Positions 52,938 to 63,104 of a DNA stretch of 64,000 nucleotides are shown here, piece after piece; positions within the stretch are counted from its first letter, which is position 1; each line of letters opens with the position of its first letter. The stretch covers positions 39,135 to 103,134 of the forward strand of contig NZ_BPFZ01000010.1 of NCBI RefSeq assembly GCF_030158815.1. The letters run 5' to 3'. The notes under the pieces were generated by a model. The model saw only the letters and a program-made list of their open reading frames with translations. It was not told the origin of the DNA and searched no databases. The position numbers and the translations under genes were made by a program. This DNA comes from Candidatus Phycosocius spiralis (lineage in GTDB: Bacteria; Pseudomonadota; Alphaproteobacteria; Caulobacterales; Aquidulcibacteraceae).

Positions 52938-54437
52938 ATGCCTAGGCTCACTCACTTCATCGCTGGAAAACCTACCTCTTCAGATACCAACCGGTTGAGT
53001 GATATTTATAACCCCAATACGGGTAAAATTCAGGCCCAAGTTGGCTTGGGTACGGTAGAAGACCTAAACCTTGCGGTCGCAATTGCGAAGGCTGCGCAAG
53101 GAGAATGGGCCGCGATGAACCCACAGCGTCGCGCCCGTGTGCTGTTTGAATTTAAGCGCCTTCTAGAGCGCGATATGGATACTCTCGCCCATCTTTTATC
53201 CAGTGAGCATGGCAAAGTCATTTCCGACGCCAAGGGCGATATTCAGCGCGGCTTAGAAGTGGTTGAGTTTGCTTGTGGCATCCCGCACTTGCTCAAGGGT
53301 GAGTTTACCCAAGGCGCAGGACCGGGCATTGACGTTTTTTCGATGCGCCAGCCGTTAGGTGTGGTTGCAGGCATTACCCCGTTTAACTTCCCAGCCATGA
53401 TTCCAATGTGGATGTTTGCACCGGCTTTGGCTTGTGGGAATGCCTTTATCCTAAAACCTTCTGAGCGCGACCCGTCCGTGCCACTGGCTTTGGCGCAATT
53501 ACTATTGGAAGCAGGACTTCCAGCGGGCGTTCTCAACGTTGTGCAGGGCGATAAAGTGGTGGTGGATGCCATTCTCGACCATCCCGATATCAAAGCGGTT
53601 TCCTTTGTGGGGTCCAGCGATATCGCCCAATATGTCTATGGTCGCGGGGCTTCGATGGGTAAGCGCATGCAATGCATGGGCGGCGCCAAAAACCACGGCA
53701 TCATCTTGCCCGATGCCGATCTCGATCAGACCGTCGCTGACATTATGGGCGCGGCTTATGGCTCTGCTGGTGAGCGCTGCATGGCCCTGCCTGTGGTGGT
53801 TGCAGTCGGGGATAAAACTGCAGAGGCGCTGCGACCCAGACTGGTAGCTGCTGCCCAAGGCTTGCGCGTGGGCATATCCACCGATGCAGATGCCCATTAC
53901 GGCCCGGTTGTGACAGCCACCCATAAAGCCCGTATTGAATCCTACATCCAAATGGGCATAGATGAAGGGGCAGAATTGGTGCTCGATGGGCGGGGCTTTA
54001 AGCTGCAAGGCTATGAAGACGGTTTCTTCCTTGGCCCCAGCCTGTTTGACCATGTCAACCCAGAGATGAAATCCTATCAGGAAGAGATTTTTGGGCCTGT
54101 ACTTCAAATGATCCGCTCTCAGACCTTTGAAGAAGCCATCGGGCTTGCCTCCAAACACCCCTATGGCAATGGGGTGGCGATCTTTACCCGTAACGGCGAT
54201 GCCGCGCGCGAATTTGCCGATCAAGTTGAAGTCGGCATGGTCGGGATCAATGTACCGATCCCGGTTCCAGTCGCCTATCACAGCTTTGGTGGCTGGAAAC
54301 GGTCAGGGTTTGGAGACCTCAACCAATATGGCATGGACGGGGTCCGCTTTTACACCCGCACAAAAACCGTCACCCAACGCTGGCCCAAGGGTGGGCCGAT
54401 TGTCGATCAAAGCTTCATCATCCCTACATTGTCATAG
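52938..54437 (+). CDS. mmsA: CoA-acylating methylmalonate-semialdehyde dehydrogenase
   Basis: Oxidises methylmalonate or malonate semialdehyde to propionyl- or acetyl-CoA, in valine and inositol breakdown. The 499-residue aldehyde dehydrogenase has GVVAGITPFNFPAMIPMWMF (family-specific), KPSERDPSVP, FVGSSDIAQYVY, CMGGAKNHGIILPDADLD and the nucleophile C281 in GSAGERCMALPV. The GAKNH segment is diagnostic of MmsA. AAGGA lies seven bases before ATG. No mmsB or acyl-CoA genes accompany it. Confidence 0.95.
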   Translation: MPRLTHFIAGKPTSSDTNRLSDIYNPNTGKIQAQVGLGTVEDLNLAVAIAKAAQGEWAAMNPQRRARVLFEFKRLLERDMDTLAHLLSSEHGKVISDAKGDIQRGLEVVEFACGIPHLLKGEFTQGAGPGIDVFSMRQPLGVVAGITPFNFPAMIPMWMFAPALACGNAFILKPSERDPSVPLALAQLLLEAGLPAGVLNVVQGDKVVVDAILDHPDIKAVSFVGSSDIAQYVYGRGASMGKRMQCMGGAKNHGIILPDADLDQTVADIMGAAYGSAGERCMALPVVVAVGDKTAEALRPRLVAAAQGLRVGISTDADAHYGPVVTATHKARIESYIQMGIDEGAELVLDGRGFKLQGYEDGFFLGPSLFDHVNPEMKSYQEEIFGPVLQMIRSQTFEEAIGLASKHPYGNGVAIFTRNGDAAREFADQVEVGMVGINVPIPVPVAYHSFGGWKRSGFGDLNQYGMDGVRFYTRTKTVTQRWPKGGPIVDQSFIIPTLS

Positions 54438-54495
54438 GACTGCCATCACGAACATGTGCCTATCTCGTGAAGGCGGGTGTGGGTAGAAGTTCGCC

Positions 54496-54946
54496 ATGAA
54501 ACAAAGATTGTTCAAGACACCCGCGCGCATAACGACCGCCTTTTTGATCCTGGCAAGCACGGATAGCTGGATGCGGGCAAGGTGAAGCCCCGTCCCAATT
54601 CAATGCCAAGCCGCTGGCGCACAATGGCTTGCAAGCGGTAAGCCCAATCATGAAGGATGCAGCCGCGGTAGCGGGCGTAGTCATGGACACCAGGATTATG
54701 TGTCAATTGGCTGGCCAATCTGCAGCGTTTTGTGACTGCCTGCAAAGCGAGCTTGGTCCAAAGCTTACATCTGAAAAAATGGCCACGCTCACCTCTATCT
54801 TGAAAGAATTACTCGATGGCTCCACACAAACTGTGCTGAAGACTAAGGGATCGCATGAGGCTTGGCTCCTGGATCGCGTGACCCAAAAGGGTTTACTCAT
54901 CTGTGCTGCGCGTGGTGCCGCCGTTGAAGCCTTAGGGGTTGAATAA
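54496..54946 (+). pseudogene. Frameshifted small lipoprotein gene (single extra base)
   Basis: ATG at 54496 begins a typical lipoprotein signal (MKQRLFK, then ITTAFLILAS) but the frame stops at a TGA after about 29 codons. A second frame, open from 54548 to the TAA at 54946, starts with IAGCGQGEAPSQF and runs on as a coherent about 125-residue protein. Removing one G at about 54561-54562 joins ILAST to IAGCGQ and recreates a proper lipobox (TIAGC) and a 149-residue lipoprotein. The mature part has a C-x11-C-x-C pattern (MCQLAGQSAAFCDC), ELGPKLTSEKMATL, and a late cysteine (LLICAARG), resembling small secreted cysteine proteins of this class. It may be a true pseudogene or a sequencing error. 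Confidence 0.7.
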
Positions 54947-54988
54947 AGCTAAACGAGTTTCTGCACGCACTTGATTTGTTGTCATAAA

Positions 54989-55013
54989 AAAAACTTGCCA
55001 ACAAAAAGTTTTT
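54989..55013 (+). terminator. AT-rich hairpin after the frameshifted lipoprotein gene
   Basis: AAAAACTT (54989-54996) pairs with AAGTTTTT (55006-55013) across a nine-base loop, 42 bases after the stop. The right arm ends in five T residues. The stem has only two GC pairs and would be weak, but the A-tract/T-tract layout fits a bidirectional terminator between this gene and the next. Inference from shape only. Confidence 0.35.
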
Positions 55014-55015
55014 CT

Positions 55016-55030
55016 GTTCATAGTTTGTTC
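55016..55030 (+). promoter_or_regulatory. Candidate LexA (SOS) box
   Basis: GTTCATAGTTTGTTC matches the alphaproteobacterial LexA site GTTC-N7-GTTC exactly, with an AT-rich spacer and T before the second GTTC as in known sites. It lies 33 bases before the ATG of the SnoaL-like gene and 16 bases before its five-codon leader ORF, a place where repressor would block transcription. An eight-base core is expected about twice by chance in a window this size counting both strands, so position and spacer composition carry the weight. Target and effect are inferred. Confidence 0.45.
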
Positions 55031-55046
55031 TGAACTGCCAGAGGGT

Positions 55047-55064
55047 ATGAACGAAGAGATATAA
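55047..55064 (+). CDS. Five-codon leader ORF overlapping the SnoaL-like start
   Basis: GAGGG (55041-55045) is followed by ATG at 55047, encoding MNEEI and a TAA whose last base is the A of the ATG of the next gene (TAATG). The longer gene has no better ribosome-binding site of its own, so ribosomes finishing this mini-ORF may re-start at 55064. Such coupled minimal ORFs occur but can also arise by chance. Functional status is unproven. Confidence 0.3.
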   Translation: MNEEI

Positions 55065-55417
55065 TGAATACGCAAGAAGTGGCCCAAGCTTTCACCGATA
55101 TGTGCAAAGCCGGACAATCAGATGAAGCTGGCCTTAAATTTTGGGCAGAAAATGTTCGCAGTATAGAAAATATGGATGGGCCGATGCGTGTCGCTGAAGG
55201 CATTCCGGCTCTGATCGCTAAGGGTGAATGGTGGTACAATGCCCATGAAGTCCATAGCGTCGAAGCCCATGGCCCCTATGTGAACGGCGATCAGTTTGCC
55301 GTGCGCTTTTCCATGGATGTGACCAATAAGGAATCTGGTGAGCGTATAGCCATGGATGAGATCGCGCTTTACACTGTTGCTGGTGGTAAAATCAGCGAAG
55401 AGCGGTTTTATTATTAA
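55064..55417 (+). CDS. SnoaL-like / NTF2-fold protein
   Basis: A 117-residue protein of the SnoaL-like NTF2 fold. It has an N-terminal helix pair (MNTQEVAQAFTDMCKAGQSD), AENVRSIENMDGP, a central GEWWYNAHEVHSVEAHGPYV and the final strands FAVRFSMDVTN and KISEERFYY. The characteristic cone-shaped cavity may bind a small hydrophobic molecule, but the catalytic His/Asp pair of polyketide cyclases is not obvious. A possible LexA box and leader ORF precede it, hinting at damage-responsive expression. Its end overlaps the convergent aminotransferase gene by 26 bp. Confidence 0.8.
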   Translation: MNTQEVAQAFTDMCKAGQSDEAGLKFWAENVRSIENMDGPMRVAEGIPALIAKGEWWYNAHEVHSVEAHGPYVNGDQFAVRFSMDVTNKESGERIAMDEIALYTVAGGKISEERFYY

Positions 55418-56531
55418 ACCAAGATGTTAGACGCGCCATTGCTTCTTCGATCAGTGGCGTTGAAACCGCAAAGCTAAAGCGCACATGGGTGTGGCCGCTA
55501 TAGGGATCAAAGTCGACCCCTGGTGCAATGGCCACACCCGTATCGGCTAAAATCTGATGCGCAAAACCCAAGCTGTCTTGGGTCAAATGGGCGATGTCGG
55601 CATAGATATAAAAAGCGCCATCAGGTGGAGCTATCTTGGTAATCCCCATCGCAGGCAAGGCCGCCAGAATGATGTCACGATTGGTCCGGTAAGTCGCGAC
55701 ATGGGCATCAAGTTCGCCGTTACAATCCATCGCAGCCAAGCCCGCATGTTGCGCCAAGGATGGTGCCGTCAAAAACATATTGCCTGCGCGCGCCCGTGCT
55801 GCATCGACAAGATCAGAAGGTGCCACGAGCCACCCCAATCGCCAGCCGGCCATTGAAAAATACTTGGAAAACGAATTGATGATAAGGGCTTCTGGTGCAA
55901 ATTCCAGCAACGAATGGGTGGGACCGGCATAGCTTAGCCCGTGATAGATTTCATCGGACACAATGCGAATATTCTTTCTGGCACAGACTTCGGCTATGGC
56001 TTTTAACTCCGCTGCCGCGATGATGGTGCCGGTTGGATTGGCGGGGCTTGCGAGGATCACGCCCGCAGGTTTGGGGTCCAACGCTTCAACATGGGCGGCG
56101 CTGAGTTGAAAGTGGCTCTCGGCCCCACAGCGTATCTCCATGGGTGACAGATGCAGCGCTTTGACTGTGTTGCGATATGCGACATAGCCCGGGCAAGCAA
56201 AAGCGATAGTGTCACCAGGATTAAAGGCGGAACTGAGCGCCAAAACCAGTGCAGGCGAGGCCCCGCACGTCACTATAATGCGTTCAGGGTCAAGGTTCAC
56301 CTGATGGCGATCAAGATAGCGTGCCGCCAAAGCCTGTTTGAGCGGCGTGCTTTCCCAATAGCCCATCGCCTCACTGTCCAAAACGCGATGCGCGACTGCA
56401 AGGGCTTTAGACGGCGCGCCGGTGGAGGGTTGCCCAAACTCCATATGGATAACGCTTCGACCTTCCGCTTGCATGGCATGGGCTTGGCGGCTGATCGCGA
56501 TGGCGCGAAAGGGTTCGATGGAGACGGACAT
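55392..56531 (-). CDS. Pyridoxal-phosphate-dependent aminotransferase (class I/II)
   Basis: A 379-residue fold-type I aminotransferase. Landmarks are VIHMEFGQPSTGAP near the N-terminus, TCGASPALVLALSSAF, ASPANPTGTI (the NPTG motif), IVSDEIYHGLSYAG and the PLP-lysine segment NSFSKYFSMAGWRLGW. HVRFSFAVS near the end holds the substrate arginine. It is closest to the AspC-like, subgroup-I-gamma enzymes (arginine-pyruvate or aromatic transaminases), but the substrate is uncertain. The start is ATG at 56531, 109 bp from the divergent DUF3297 gene. Confidence 0.88.
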   Translation of the reverse strand: MSVSIEPFRAIAISRQAHAMQAEGRSVIHMEFGQPSTGAPSKALAVAHRVLDSEAMGYWESTPLKQALAARYLDRHQVNLDPERIIVTCGASPALVLALSSAFNPGDTIAFACPGYVAYRNTVKALHLSPMEIRCGAESHFQLSAAHVEALDPKPAGVILASPANPTGTIIAAAELKAIAEVCARKNIRIVSDEIYHGLSYAGPTHSLLEFAPEALIINSFSKYFSMAGWRLGWLVAPSDLVDAARARAGNMFLTAPSLAQHAGLAAMDCNGELDAHVATYRTNRDIILAALPAMGITKIAPPDGAFYIYADIAHLTQDSLGFAHQILADTGVAIAPGVDFDPYSGHTHVRFSFAVSTPLIEEAMARLTSWFNNKTALR

Positions 56532-56640
56532 AGCCCGTGTTTAAGGCCGACTGGCCAGCGATGTCGAGGAGGGGGCTACACCTGCCGCACTACACCCCAT
56601 GCTCTTGAGCTTGGCGCGCAATTTAGGCTAAGCACTGCCC

Positions 56641-56904
56641 ATGACGGAACCATCACAAACCACCGCCCTACCTGACCGCATGAGCGTCAATCCCCGCAGC
56701 CCCTTCTATAATGAAGAGATATTGGCAAAAGGGGTTGGCATTCGCTTCAAGGGTGAAGAAAAAACCAATGTCGAAGAATATTGCATCTCCGAGGGCTGGG
56801 TGCGTTTAGCTTTAGGCAATAAGGTTGACCGCAAGGGCAATCCTTTGACCATCCTGCAAAAAGGGCCGGTTGAAGCGTGGATTAAAGGCGCTGAAACAGA
56901 CTGA
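56641..56904 (+). CDS. DUF3297 family protein
   Basis: An 87-residue conserved protein of unknown function, with the family sequence LPDRMSVNPRSPFYNEEIL, GVGIRFKGEEKTNVEEYCIS, EGWVRLALG and DRKGNPLTI. It is soluble and acidic at both ends. Short DUF3297 proteins are widespread in Proteobacteria, usually as single genes. The last 23 bases overlap the convergent GNAT gene. The match to the family is strong; its role is unknown. Confidence 0.9.
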   Translation: MTEPSQTTALPDRMSVNPRSPFYNEEILAKGVGIRFKGEEKTNVEEYCISEGWVRLALGNKVDRKGNPLTILQKGPVEAWIKGAETD

Positions 56905-57406
56905 TCGGGTCTTGCCCGGTGGTGATTTCGGTGAAGCGCTCATAGCCTAATTTGGAGGCGACTTTGATCGAGGCGCTATGGCTCTTTTCAATCATGCACA
57001 CGGTGCGTTGTGGGCCATGGCTTTTCTCAAACCAAGCCAAAATCGCACCAGTCGCTTCGGTGGCATAGCCTTTCCCTGCCACTTCCGGCCGGATCACCCA
57101 TCCTGCTTCAGGTGCGCCGTCAAAATCAGGGTGCAGGCCGCGCTTATGATCGGCCAAACCAACATCGCCAATATAAAGCCCGCTTTCCCGCTCACACACC
57201 GCCCAATAACCATAGCCCATCACCTGCCAATGGCCCATGTAGCGCAATAAGCGGAACCACGCGTCTTGGGCGGTCGAGGCACGCCCACCAATATGTTTGA
57301 ACACCAAAGGTTCAGCCCACATGGCGGCTAAGCGGTCGTAATCCTGGCGGTTGTGAGCGCGCAAAAGCAGGTTTGGCGTTGTTAGAGTCGGCGCGCTGGT
57401 GAGCAT
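56882..57406 (-). CDS. GNAT family N-acetyltransferase (RimJ/RimL type)
   Basis: A 174-residue acetyltransferase. It opens with LTTPNLLLRAHNRQDYDRLAAMW, then YWAVCERESGLYIGDVGL and the acetyl-CoA loop region WVIRPEVAGKGYATEATGAIL, where GKGYATE supplies the pyrophosphate-binding backbone. SIKVASKLGYERF is typical of the C-terminus. Such enzymes modify ribosomal protein N-termini or small molecules; the substrate is unknown. ATG at 57406 is used. Confidence 0.88.
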   Translation of the reverse strand: MLTSAPTLTTPNLLLRAHNRQDYDRLAAMWAEPLVFKHIGGRASTAQDAWFRLLRYMGHWQVMGYGYWAVCERESGLYIGDVGLADHKRGLHPDFDGAPEAGWVIRPEVAGKGYATEATGAILAWFEKSHGPQRTVCMIEKSHSASIKVASKLGYERFTEITTGQDPISLFQRL

Positions 57407-57421
57407 CCCTGCACCCTATTC

Positions 57422-57474
57422 AAAAAAAGCTTAGCCTGCAATGGGTTGGTGCCTTAAGCACGCGACACTTAAGG
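57422..57474 (-). terminator. Possible terminator downstream of the cysteine-rich envelope protein
   Basis: On the minus strand, CCTTAAG (57474-57468, including the stop codon) can pair with CTTAAGG (57458-57452). Alternatively GCTTA (57459-57455) pairs with TAAGC (57433-57429), which is followed directly by seven T residues (57428-57422). The two folds share bases and exclude each other. The T-run supports termination, but the stems are short and one loop is long. Confidence 0.3.
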
Positions 57475-58230
57475 ACTATTGCGTATTTTGAGTGCAGCTT
57501 TTACCGCATCTTGAGATGGGGTAGGCGCACAGGCATCAATCCCTTTGGCTTCACAAATCTCTTTGGGCGAACGCACCCGCGATGGCGGCGTGCCGATACG
57601 AAAACATGTCACGCCACCTTTGTTGGAATAACTCTCACCATCTTCAAGGCACGGTGGGGGCACATCGCGCCAGCGCATTTCATTGCTGGTGAAAGCGGTG
57701 ACGTTTTTTGGGCGATAATGGGGGCCACGAGCGCGCTCCAGCAATTGTTTGAGCACGTCATTGGGCGGGCAATCGGGTGGGCGGTCTTTGGGATCCAATT
57801 GAACGCATTGTTGCGCTTGGATAATGGCGCGATTGCTTGCAGCCAAGCCTTGTGGCGCAGACGCTCCAATTTGTGCATTCGGGGGTGCCTCAGACGATGC
57901 AGCTTGTTCTTGTATCGGTGCCTGCGTGTTGGTCAAGGAATTAACAATTGGGCTTCTCAAGTTTGCGACCCGATCCGAAACGGCAGGCAGGGACTGTTTG
58001 CGCACAATCGGCTTTGGCATTGGCGGCAAGGGCAATAAGGGATCAACAGCAACCGAGATAGGCTGAAGCTCAGGTAAGTCCTCCGGAGTCTGTGGCGAAG
58101 AGAGCATCAGCGCAAAACCCAGCCCAAGCCATACCAGAAGCGCACCCAGGCGCGTCGCGACGCGCACCGGTACCGACAGGCCGCGTGAACTCATTTGTGG
58201 GTAGGTTTGCCAATCTAGCGCCGTGACCAT
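57469..58230 (-). CDS. Hypothetical cysteine-rich envelope protein, membrane-anchored
   Basis: A 253-residue protein with one N-terminal membrane segment (about residues 27-44, ALLVWLGLGFALMLS), a Pro-rich stretch (PLLPLPPMPKP, reminiscent of TonB-like linkers), a Ser/Ala/Gln-rich spacer, and a C-terminal domain of about 115 residues with six cysteines (QCVQLD, DCPPND, PCLEDG, TCFRIG, ICEAKG, DACAPT). Six cysteines suggest disulfides in the periplasm. The DRPPDCPP sequence recalls proteins annotated in Caulobacter relatives, but I cannot name a family. A later in-frame ATG (MSSRG) is an alternative start. Confidence 0.7.
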   Translation of the reverse strand: MVTALDWQTYPQMSSRGLSVPVRVATRLGALLVWLGLGFALMLSSPQTPEDLPELQPISVAVDPLLPLPPMPKPIVRKQSLPAVSDRVANLRSPIVNSLTNTQAPIQEQAASSEAPPNAQIGASAPQGLAASNRAIIQAQQCVQLDPKDRPPDCPPNDVLKQLLERARGPHYRPKNVTAFTSNEMRWRDVPPPCLEDGESYSNKGGVTCFRIGTPPSRVRSPKEICEAKGIDACAPTPSQDAVKAALKIRNSP

Positions 58231-58294
58231 TGCGCCATCATGAATGAACTGGCCCCGTTTGGCACATTAAAGCGCGGTAAGAAAAAGGCGGGCC

Positions 58295-60466
<2,172 letters not shown>

Positions 60467-62158
60467 TCAATCGGCAGGTGTGGCAACCAAAGCCCGCGCG
60501 GCGGCGCGCGCTTGTTCGGTGATCAGAGCACCCGACAGCATGCGCGCTAATTCTTCCTCACGCGCACCATCCGATAAGGGGGTTACATGGGTGCGGGTGA
60601 TCCCATCCACCACGCGCTTTTCGATGCGCCAATGACTTTTGGCCCGCGCAGCGACTTGCGGGCTATGGGTAACGCAAAGGATTTGAGCTGTTTGCGCCAA
60701 GCGCGCCAAGCGACGTCCAACAGCGTCAGCGGTTGCACCACCTATGCCATGATCGACTTCATCAAACACCATAGCCAAGGTCCCGCCCTCACTCGATAGC
60801 ACGAGTTTCAACGCAAGTGACAGACGGGACAATTCACCCCCAGAAGCAATTTCCGACAATTCGCCAAAGCCCGCGCCGGGGTTAGCCGCGATTTCAAACG
60901 TCACCTTGTCGATACCATCCTTGGTCGAGCGGGTTAAGTCAGTATCCACTTTGGTGCGAAAGCGCGCTTTTTCAAGTTTAAGGGGCGGTAGCTCAACCGC
61001 GATTGCACCTTCCAGCGCCAAACCAGCTTGGTGGCGGATCTGCGACAAAGAAAGGGCAGCCTTGTCATAGGCGCTTTGGGCTTCACTTAGAGCAGCTTTG
61101 GCAATTTGAATGGCTTCATCGGCGTGATCGATGGCGGCCATATTGGCTTCGGCCCTTTGAAGGGTTTCGGGTAATTGATCGACTGTGACACCATGTTTGC
61201 GAGCCGCGGAGCGTAGCGAAAACAGCCGCTCTTCAATACGATCCAGCCGACCCGGATCGCCATCTAACGCATCACCCGCGCGCGCCATCCACCCTTGCGC
61301 TTCAGACAACTCATTCAACGCGCGCTCCAACGCGCCAGCAGCTTGGTCAACCGCTTGGGATAATGTATTAGCTCCTTCGCCATCAGGCTTACCAACCCGC
61401 GATAAAGCCCGCGAGGCTGTCGCCATACGCTGTTCGGCCTTGCCATCCGATAGTGCGTCCGCCGCATCTTTTAGAGCGCTGGCGGCCTTTTCAGATCCCA
61501 TTAAGGCTCGTCGCTCCACATCCAAAGCCGCTTCCTCACCTGCTTGAGGCGCAAGCTTTTGTAACTCATCAAGAACGTGGGCGAGATAATCGCGATCTGT
61601 GGAGGCGCGTCGCGCGCGCGATAGCGCATCCTCCAATTGGGCCTTAGCATCTTCAAGTGTGCGCCACGCTTGCCCAACCGTAGCTTTAAGAACACTGGCT
61701 TTTGCAAACACATCAAGAAGATCGCGATGCGTAGTCGGGTCCATCAGGCCGATGGAGGCATGCTGTCCATGGATTTCAAGCAAACAAGCGCCCAATTTCC
61801 GCAAGGCGTTGACCGAGGCAGGTGCATCGTTGACAAAGGCACGGCTCTTGCCATCCAAGCCGATGGAACGGCGCAACACGATCCGCCCCTCTTCGGCAGG
61901 AGGCAGATCACATTCTTGTAGCACAACATGCGCCCGATGGGCGGGCTCAATCTCAAACACAGCGGTGGCTTGTGCACGCTGCGCCCCGTTTCGTACCAAA
62001 CTGCGATCCGCGCGCTCCCCTAAAGCTAGACCAAGCGCATCCAACAAAATGGATTTTCCTGCCCCGGTCTCCCCAGTCAGCGCAGTAAAACCTGGCTCAA
62101 TCTCTAAATCGAGTGCCTCAATGAGTACAACGTCGCGGATCGAAAGCAAACTCAACAT
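60467..62158 (-). CDS. recN: DNA repair protein RecN
   Basis: An SMC-like ATPase for double-strand-break repair. The 563-residue protein begins MLSLLSIRDVVLIEALDLE, has Walker A GETGAGKS near residue 33, a long coiled-coil middle (from about 150 to 370), the signature GELSRLSLALKLVLS, and Walker B MVFDEVDHGIGG. THSPQVAARA closes the nucleotide site. recN is SOS-induced in many bacteria, but I see no GTTC-N7-GTTC box in the 49-bp gap after bamD, so any control would lie further upstream. Confidence 0.96.
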   Translation of the reverse strand: MLSLLSIRDVVLIEALDLEIEPGFTALTGETGAGKSILLDALGLALGERADRSLVRNGAQRAQATAVFEIEPAHRAHVVLQECDLPPAEEGRIVLRRSIGLDGKSRAFVNDAPASVNALRKLGACLLEIHGQHASIGLMDPTTHRDLLDVFAKASVLKATVGQAWRTLEDAKAQLEDALSRARRASTDRDYLAHVLDELQKLAPQAGEEAALDVERRALMGSEKAASALKDAADALSDGKAEQRMATASRALSRVGKPDGEGANTLSQAVDQAAGALERALNELSEAQGWMARAGDALDGDPGRLDRIEERLFSLRSAARKHGVTVDQLPETLQRAEANMAAIDHADEAIQIAKAALSEAQSAYDKAALSLSQIRHQAGLALEGAIAVELPPLKLEKARFRTKVDTDLTRSTKDGIDKVTFEIAANPGAGFGELSEIASGGELSRLSLALKLVLSSEGGTLAMVFDEVDHGIGGATADAVGRRLARLAQTAQILCVTHSPQVAARAKSHWRIEKRVVDGITRTHVTPLSDGAREEELARMLSGALITEQARAAARALVATPAD

Positions 62159-62207
62159 GCTGAGGCAAGCCCGCCAATAGATCGTAGAAAAATGTAATGC
62201 AAACAGC

Positions 62208-63104
62208 TCATTTTCTGGATTTACTTTTGCTTGGGGCTGGTGGTTCTTTCAGCTTCTTAACCTCACTTTTGGGGTGCTTGGCCTTTTGAAACATGCTGCG
62301 GCGTTGTGGTTTTATCTTCGGAGAGATGCCACGCGCCGTCAATAACTTGTAGCTGGCTTCATACCATTCAGAGCCAGGATAATTATAGCCCAATACAGCG
62401 CCGACTTTGGTGGCCTCATCCCATAAGCCTAGGGAAAGATTGGTCTCAACCAACCGATGCAGTGCTTCGGGTACGTGGGTTGTGGTCTGATATAAATCCA
62501 CCACGCGCCGAAACCGGCCAAGTGCCGCCAAATGCTGGCCTTCGCGCAAATAATAACGGCCTATTTCCATTTCCTTGCCTGCCAACTGATCTTGCGTCAT
62601 ATCAATCTTTAGGCGTGCATCGCGGGCATATTCACTTTGTGGATAGCGCTGCACCACATCATTGAGGGCGGCCAAAGCCAATTCCGTCATCCTCTGATCG
62701 CGACCCACGTCAACAATCTGCTCAAAATAACAAATGGCTATCAGATAATAAGCGTACACTGCGCTGTCATTGCCTGGGTAAAGTGCAGCAAAGCGCTGTG
62801 CCCCGGCTATGGCTTCTTCATACTTGTTTTGTTGATAATTTGCGTAGGCTGTCATGAGTAATGCGCGCCGTGCCCATTCCGAATAAGGGTGTTGACGATC
62901 CACTTCCTCAAAACCTGTTACAGCCTCGCTATAATTGCGCTTACTCAATTGATCGCGTGCGTTGTTATATAGCAAGTCCACCGGCCGTTCCACATAGGCT
63001 GGAGCCTTGTTCGATTTAGATCCACTTGGTCCTGATTGGCAGGCAGCCAAAAGACAAAGAAAAAGAGGCACTACGCATAGATTTCGATATTTTGCTTGCT
63101 TCAC
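62208..63104 (-). CDS. bamD: Outer membrane protein assembly factor BamD
   Basis: A lipoprotein subunit of the beta-barrel assembly machine. GTG at 63104, with GGAG seven bases upstream, starts a canonical lipoprotein signal (KQAKYRNLCVVPLFLCLLAAC) with lipobox LAAC; an in-frame ATG at 63122 would add six residues. After it come tetratricopeptide-like repeats (YNNARDQLSKRNYSEAVTGF, YANYQQNKYEEAIAGAQRFA and YYLIAICYFEQIVD). The basic C-terminal tail (RKPKSEVKKLK-like) is unusual in length. bamD-recN-ligA is the standard alphaproteobacterial order; lpxC, often upstream, is absent. Confidence 0.93.
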   Translation of the reverse strand: MKQAKYRNLCVVPLFLCLLAACQSGPSGSKSNKAPAYVERPVDLLYNNARDQLSKRNYSEAVTGFEEVDRQHPYSEWARRALLMTAYANYQQNKYEEAIAGAQRFAALYPGNDSAVYAYYLIAICYFEQIVDVGRDQRMTELALAALNDVVQRYPQSEYARDARLKIDMTQDQLAGKEMEIGRYYLREGQHLAALGRFRRVVDLYQTTTHVPEALHRLVETNLSLGLWDEATKVGAVLGYNYPGSEWYEASYKLLTARGISPKIKPQRRSMFQKAKHPKSEVKKLKEPPAPSKSKSRK

